Source of the DNA: Taklimakanibacter albus
GTDB taxonomy: Bacteria; Pseudomonadota; Alphaproteobacteria; Rhizobiales; Aestuariivirgaceae
Assembly (NCBI RefSeq): GCF_016595235.1
Contig: NZ_JAENHL010000004.1
Coordinates: 90,343 to 154,342 of the forward strand
DNA: 64,000 nt
Direction: 5' to 3'
Shown here: positions 60,569 through 64,000 of the stretch, one piece after another
How the letters are laid out: every line of letters starts with the position of its first letter
How positions within the stretch are numbered: position 1 is the stretch's first letter
Notes under the pieces: model-generated
What the model saw: only the letters and a program-made list of their open reading frames with translations
Databases searched by the model: none
What the model was told of the DNA's origin: nothing
Program-made: the position numbers and the translations under genes

Positions 60569-60649
60569 ATCTAACCGCACCATTTCGCCAGGCGCGCTGC
60601 GCCGGCACTGAAATGCTGCGCGGGTGTTTTCCATTCACAGGCTAATTTC

Positions 60650-60907
60650 ATGAACATCTCACGCGGCGAGCAGCGTGTTCTGCACGTCCTCGCGCAAGGC
60701 GGATATATCCGTCATCAACGGGCCGATACCGGCCGTATCCTCGAAGTCCTCTGCTTCACCCGCGACGGTCACGTGCTGACCGATTGCACGCTCGAGGTCT
60801 TCGGCAAGCTCCGGCGCAAGCGCCTGATCGAATCCCGGGAATCGAGCCCCTATCGGATCTCCGAAAAGGGCCGTCGCTCGGTGCGCGGCCAACTCGATAA
60901 TCGTTAA
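60650..60907 (+). CDS. yjhX: YjhX (TopAI) family toxin
   Basis: An 85-residue protein that matches E. coli YjhX (TopAI) in length and along its whole sequence: MNISRGEQRVLHVLAQGGYI opening, a middle TDCTLEVFGKLRRKRLIES and the ending RGQLDNR. In E. coli it inhibits topoisomerase I and is neutralised by YjhQ, a GNAT-fold protein. Here a GNAT gene follows 12 bp later, which agrees with that arrangement. The ribosome site is weak, as is often seen for toxins. Confidence 0.88.
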   Translation: MNISRGEQRVLHVLAQGGYIRHQRADTGRILEVLCFTRDGHVLTDCTLEVFGKLRRKRLIESRESSPYRISEKGRRSVRGQLDNR

Positions 60908-60919
60908 AGGAAGAGAACC

Positions 60920-61423
60920 ATGAACTTCACAATCCGTCCCGAGCGTCCCGCAGACATGCTGATCATACGGCAGCTCACCGACGCAGCCTTCAAAGGCGCC
61001 GACTACAGCAGCGGCACGGAAGGCGCCATCATCGGCGCCCTGCGCGCGGCCGATGCGCTGTCCGTGTCTCTCGTCGCAACCATCGACGAAGCGGTAGTGG
61101 GCCATGTCGCCTTCTCGGCCGTCACCATCGACGGTGCTGATATCGGCTGGTTCGGCCTCGGTCCTGTCTCGGTCCGGCCCGATCTTCAAGCGAAGGGCAT
61201 CGGAGGCGCCCTGATCCGTGAAGGACTGAAGCGTCTCAGAAGCGCTGGCGCCAAGGGATGTATTGTCTTGGGTGATCCCACCTACTACCGGCGTTTCGGG
61301 TTCGAGCATGATCCGGCTCTCACCTATGACGGGGCTCCGCCTGAATATTTCATGCGGCTGTCGCTTGACGGCTCGAAGGTTTCGGGAGCCGCTGCCTATC
61401 ACCCGGCCTTCTCAGCCCCCTGA
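60920..61423 (+). CDS. GNAT-fold protein, candidate YjhQ-like antitoxin
   Basis: A 167-residue GNAT acetyltransferase-fold protein. Core: FSAVTIDGADIGWFGLGPVSVRPDLQAKGIGGALIREGLKRLRSAG with the acetyl-CoA loop QAKGIGG, followed by GDPTYYRRFGFEHD, close to the YhbS-type subgroup. Acetyl-CoA binding seems possible. By position after YjhX it may be the antitoxin; alternatively an unrelated acetyltransferase. RBS AAGGAAGAG precedes ATG 60920. Confidence 0.85.
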   Translation: MNFTIRPERPADMLIIRQLTDAAFKGADYSSGTEGAIIGALRAADALSVSLVATIDEAVVGHVAFSAVTIDGADIGWFGLGPVSVRPDLQAKGIGGALIREGLKRLRSAGAKGCIVLGDPTYYRRFGFEHDPALTYDGAPPEYFMRLSLDGSKVSGAAAYHPAFSAP

Positions 61424-61431
61424 CGATGAGA

Positions 61432-61460
61432 GGGTGATCCCGCGCAAGCGCGGATCACCC
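61432..61460 (+). terminator. Terminator-like hairpin after the toxin-antitoxin pair
   Basis: Arms GGGTGATCC-CGCG and CGCG-GATCACCC with one bulged C and a four-base loop, 9 bp after the GNAT stop. A short CTTTC follows. Confidence 0.6.
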
Positions 61461-61486
61461 CTTTCGCGGCCTTGCCTTGCGAGACT

Positions 61487-61502
61487 GTCCGGCAAGCCGG
61501 AC
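61487..61502. repeat. Perfect short hairpin
   Basis: GTCCGGC-AA-GCCGGAC, seven-base arms and a two-base loop, about 85 bp before the oxidoreductase start. Role unknown: second terminator stem or operator for the LysR regulator. Confidence 0.4.
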
Positions 61503-61585
61503 AATGAGTTCCGATGGCCAAGCTACCGGCTTCGGTCGTATCAGGCTATCCAGAGTGTGGACATCCACGACACTTCGGCAGGCAC

Positions 61586-62590
61586 ATGACGACAAATCCA
61601 AGCTGGCTCCTCAAGCGCTTTCCCACCGGAATGCCGGGCCCCGACGACTTCACATTGGAGGATCGCCCCATCCCGGCGGGCCGGCCCGGCGAGTTGCTGG
61701 TCAGGACGCTTTGGCTGTCGGTCGATCCCTATATGCGCGGCCGCATCAGTCCCGCGAAAAACTACGCGGCCGGCGTGCAGATCGGCGATCTCATGCGCGG
61801 TGGCGGCGTCGGCGAGGTCGTGGCCTCCGAGTCACCGCTTTTCAAGGCCGGAGACATCGTCCAGGCCGACGATTTCGGCTGGCAGCCTTACACGACCATA
61901 TCCGCGGCAGGCGCCATCCGCCTCGACCCGGCAGAGGCACCGGTTCAGACGTCCCTCGGCTGCCTGGGTATGCCGGGCCTGACCGCCTATTTCTCGCTGT
62001 TGAAGACCGGCCGGCCCAAGGAAGGTGAAACCGTTCTGATCTCGGCGGCGTCAGGTGCCGTCGGCCAGATCGCCGGCCAGATTGCGCGCCTCAAGGGATT
62101 TGATCCCGTCGCGGTCGCCGGCAGCGATGCAAAGCTCGAATGGTGCAAGAGCATCGGCTATCGGACCGGTATCAATCACCGATCGGCAGCGGACATGGTC
62201 GAAGCGGTGGCCCTCGCCTGCCCGCGCGGCGTCGATGTGTTCATCGACAACACCGCCGGGCCCATTCACGATGCGGCGATGCAGAATATCAACCTGTTCG
62301 GCCGGGTCGTCATCGTCGGAACGGTCTCCCTCGCCGACCGCTTCGGCCAGCCCGATATCGGGCTCAGGCACCTGCGCCGCATCCTCGTCTCGCGTGTCCG
62401 CATCGAAGGTTTTCTCCTCGACGATTTCGCCGCCGACTATGCGGCGGCCCGAGCTGAGCTTCTGGACTGGCACAGGCGTGGTCTTCTCGAGACGCGTGAG
62501 GATGTTTCGAACGGCATCGCGACGGTTCCCCAGGCCTTCGTGCGCATGTTAAAAGGCGAGAACTTCGGCAAGCAGCTGGTCAAGCTCTAG
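61586..62590 (+). CDS. NADP-dependent oxidoreductase (MDR superfamily, CurA/PTGR-like)
   Basis: A 334-residue zinc-free medium-chain reductase. N-terminal SVDPYMRGRISPAKNYAAGVQIGDLMRGGGVGEVV, cofactor fold VLISAASGAVGQIAGQIARLKG, then QNINLFGRVVIVGTVS. Similar to E. coli CurA and leukotriene B4/prostaglandin reductases that saturate enones with NADPH. ATG 61586 chosen (MTTNPSWLLKR). The LysR gene lies 12 bp downstream in the same direction. Confidence 0.9.
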   Translation: MTTNPSWLLKRFPTGMPGPDDFTLEDRPIPAGRPGELLVRTLWLSVDPYMRGRISPAKNYAAGVQIGDLMRGGGVGEVVASESPLFKAGDIVQADDFGWQPYTTISAAGAIRLDPAEAPVQTSLGCLGMPGLTAYFSLLKTGRPKEGETVLISAASGAVGQIAGQIARLKGFDPVAVAGSDAKLEWCKSIGYRTGINHRSAADMVEAVALACPRGVDVFIDNTAGPIHDAAMQNINLFGRVVIVGTVSLADRFGQPDIGLRHLRRILVSRVRIEGFLLDDFAADYAAARAELLDWHRRGLLETREDVSNGIATVPQAFVRMLKGENFGKQLVKL

Positions 62591-62601
62591 CGGCGGACGT
62601 T

Positions 62602-63495
62602 TTGGAAAACATCGACGATATGATCCTCTTTGCCGAGGTGGCCGACTGCGGCAGCTTCACCAAAGCGGGCGTTCGCCTCGGCATTCCGAAATCCACGATC
62701 AGCCAGCGTATTTCGCAGCTCGAGGCACGGCTCGGGCTGCGTCTGCTCAACCGCTCGACCCGCAATGTCACCCTGACGGGCAGCGGCCAGGTCTATGTGG
62801 AACATTGTCGCCGCATCCGGGCCGAAGCGGCGCTTGCCACGATGGCCATGTCCAATCTGAAGGACCAGCCGGTCGGCGCGCTGCGGATCACCTGTCCGGA
62901 AGTGACCGCCAGCTACTTCATGCCCGGCTTTCTGCGGGACTTTTCGGCCCAGTTCCCCAGGATCGAGATCGAAGTGCTGGCCACCAACGAAAACCTCGAC
63001 ATCATCCAGGAGCGTATCGATTTCGCCTTCCGCGTCGGTTCCGTGTCGGGCCAGGACTTCATCGTCCGCACCATTTCCTCGATCAAGCGCATTCCCGTCG
63101 CATCGCCGGATTATCTCAATTCTGCCGCGCCGGTCACACAACCGGATGACCTGCTTCATCACCGCTGCCTGATCCACGCCGCGCATCCCGAATGGAGCTT
63201 CACGAAGGATGATGCGCGATCGGCGTTTCATCCGCCTGCCGCTATAAAAAGCGACTCGATGGGTTTCCTCCTGCAGGCGAGCGTCGCCGGCTCCGGGATA
63301 GCTTTGCTGCCGGCCTATATCAGCGCGTCCTTCAGAGCCGCCGGCGCGCTGATCGAGCTGCTGCCGGACTGGCAGGTGCCGGCGCACCAGATGAGTCTGA
63401 TCTTTCCCAACCGGGACAATCACTCGAAAGCGCAATCGGCCTTTCGCGCCTATGTCGAGGCCTGTGACTTTTCACGCCTGTCGTCCACCTTCTGA
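62602..63495 (+). CDS. LysR family transcriptional regulator
   Basis: A 297-residue regulator. The N-terminal winged helix is DDMILFAEVADCGSFTKAGVRLGIPKSTISQRISQLEARLGLRLLNRSTRNVTLTG; the rest is the substrate-binding effector domain. Start taken as TTG at 62602, as the helix begins right after it; ATG at 62620 would cut into the helix-turn-helix. Probably controls the oxidoreductase upstream. Its 3' end overlaps the convergent MFS gene by 46 bases. Confidence 0.9.
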   Translation: MENIDDMILFAEVADCGSFTKAGVRLGIPKSTISQRISQLEARLGLRLLNRSTRNVTLTGSGQVYVEHCRRIRAEAALATMAMSNLKDQPVGALRITCPEVTASYFMPGFLRDFSAQFPRIEIEVLATNENLDIIQERIDFAFRVGSVSGQDFIVRTISSIKRIPVASPDYLNSAAPVTQPDDLLHHRCLIHAAHPEWSFTKDDARSAFHPPAAIKSDSMGFLLQASVAGSGIALLPAYISASFRAAGALIELLPDWQVPAHQMSLIFPNRDNHSKAQSAFRAYVEACDFSRLSSTF

Positions 63496-64000
63496 AGGCT
63501 CCGCGCCGCCGTGACGATGCCGATGAGCGGCGCCAGCGCGAAGACGGCAAAAAGCCAGAAGGCGGCGCTCTGCGTGCCGGGGATGCCGCCCGGCGCGGTG
63601 AGGCCGGCGAGATTGACCACCATGCCGGCGAGCGCCGCGCCGAGAGCGGTGGCGAACAGCTGCACGGTGGTGATCGCCGCCGAAGCGAGGTCCTGCTCGT
63701 CCCGGGGAGCGGCGTGCAGGATGCGGGTCAGAAGATGCGGCCAGCTGATGCCGACACCACCGCCCACCAGCAGGAAGGCGACGGAGAGCGGCGCCAGCAC
63801 CTGCCATTCGCCTCGGCTCGCCGGCGGCATCAAAAGCGCCAGCAGGACCATGCCGGCAAGCGTCAGCATCGGCGCCAGGCGTACCGCCTTTTCGGCACGC
63901 CGCCCCTGATTGCCCGAGCTCAGGATCGATCCCAAGGTCCACCCGACCGATGTGATGACGGCAAGATACCCGGCAAGCAGCGGAGTCTGCGCATGCAGCA
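63450..64000 (-). CDS. MFS transporter (C-terminal part, cut by window edge)
   Basis: The open frame runs off the right end of the window, so only about 183 C-terminal residues are seen. Five or more hydrophobic segments are visible (MLTLAGMVLLALLMP, LAPLSVAFLLVGGGVGISWPHLL, FATALGAALAGMVVNLAGL, FWLFAVFALAPLIGIVTA) and an intracellular arginine-rich turn, which fits a drug-efflux MFS (14- or 12-helix type). The frame is open across 63936-64000 without a needed start codon, so the 5' end lies beyond the edge. Confidence 0.8.
   Translation of the reverse strand, partial: LHAQTPLLAGYLAVITSVGWTLGSILSSGNQGRRAEKAVRLAPMLTLAGMVLLALLMPPASRGEWQVLAPLSVAFLLVGGGVGISWPHLLTRILHAAPRDEQDLASAAITTVQLFATALGAALAGMVVNLAGLTAPGGIPGTQSAAFWLFAVFALAPLIGIVTAARSLQKVDDRREKSQAST

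Overview
The window looks like the chromosome of an alphaproteobacterium of the order Hyphomicrobiales (Rhizobiales). Evidence: uniformly GC-rich coding sequence, a block thrS / yidD / NifU-like scaffold / folE / hisI / patatin that resembles the rhizobial arrangement, a bacterial transglutaminase-like cysteine peptidase beside a double-PilZ protein, DUF3126 next to cysE, map next to radC, and several Omp25/Omp31-type outer-membrane beta-barrels. Gene density is high, strands alternate in short operons, and I see no phage, IS or CRISPR. The assignments come from reading motifs; no database search was possible.

Layout. 1-7356: housekeeping (thrS, yidD, Fe-S scaffold, folE, hisI, patatin) interrupted by an outer-membrane barrel gene and a choline-sulfatase gene (betC). 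7359-15261: a minus-strand peptide-import operon (solute-binding protein, two permeases, fused double ATPase) ending in a C69-type dipeptidase, preceded by an XRE-type regulator of unusual architecture. 15308-18797: CBS protein, rhomboid protease, PAS protein, PilZ protein and BTLCP protease, suggesting surface or c-di-GMP signalling. 18938-24174: gamma carbonic anhydrase, SulP anion transporter, DUF3126, cysE, a crotonase lacking the hydratase glutamates and an alpha/beta hydrolase. 24370-33524: small zinc protein, GNATs, YcaQ glycosylase, two class III aminotransferases, an alkylation-repair pair (Ogt plus 2OG-Fe(II) dioxygenase), HIT protein and MATE exporter. 33585-37692: tRNA-Leu(UAA), a tandem repeat, then four tandem outer-membrane barrel paralogues, each with its own terminator. 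37853-41046: gpt, an LpxH-like phosphoesterase, a glycosyltransferase and a CinA-type protein.

41081-52301 is a long minus-strand catabolic region: NitT/TauT-type importer, ureohydrolase, NTF2-like protein, atypical class III aminotransferase, M20 amidohydrolase, ThDP decarboxylase resembling AruI (5-guanidino-2-oxopentanoate decarboxylase), FAD-linked oxidase and two GntR/FadR regulators. A 12-bp-arm perfect palindrome lies just ahead of the importer. The gene set fits uptake and breakdown of a guanidino or related nitrogen compound, but the substrate is not known. 52439-58694 is a divergent plus-strand operon with a polyamine-type ABC importer, an M24-fold hydrolase missing one metal ligand, and a PuuB-like FAD amine oxidase; together these could import and oxidise an amine.

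58748-64000: map, radC, a YjhX (TopAI)/GNAT pair that looks like the YjhX-YjhQ toxin-antitoxin module, an NADP-dependent oxidoreductase with a LysR regulator, and an MFS transporter cut by the window edge. The most notable items are the guanidino-type operon with its palindrome, the TopAI-like module, the tandem barrel array with a shared 36-bp upstream box, the tandem repeat abutting tRNA-Leu, and the catalytic-residue substitutions in the C69, M24 and crotonase proteins.
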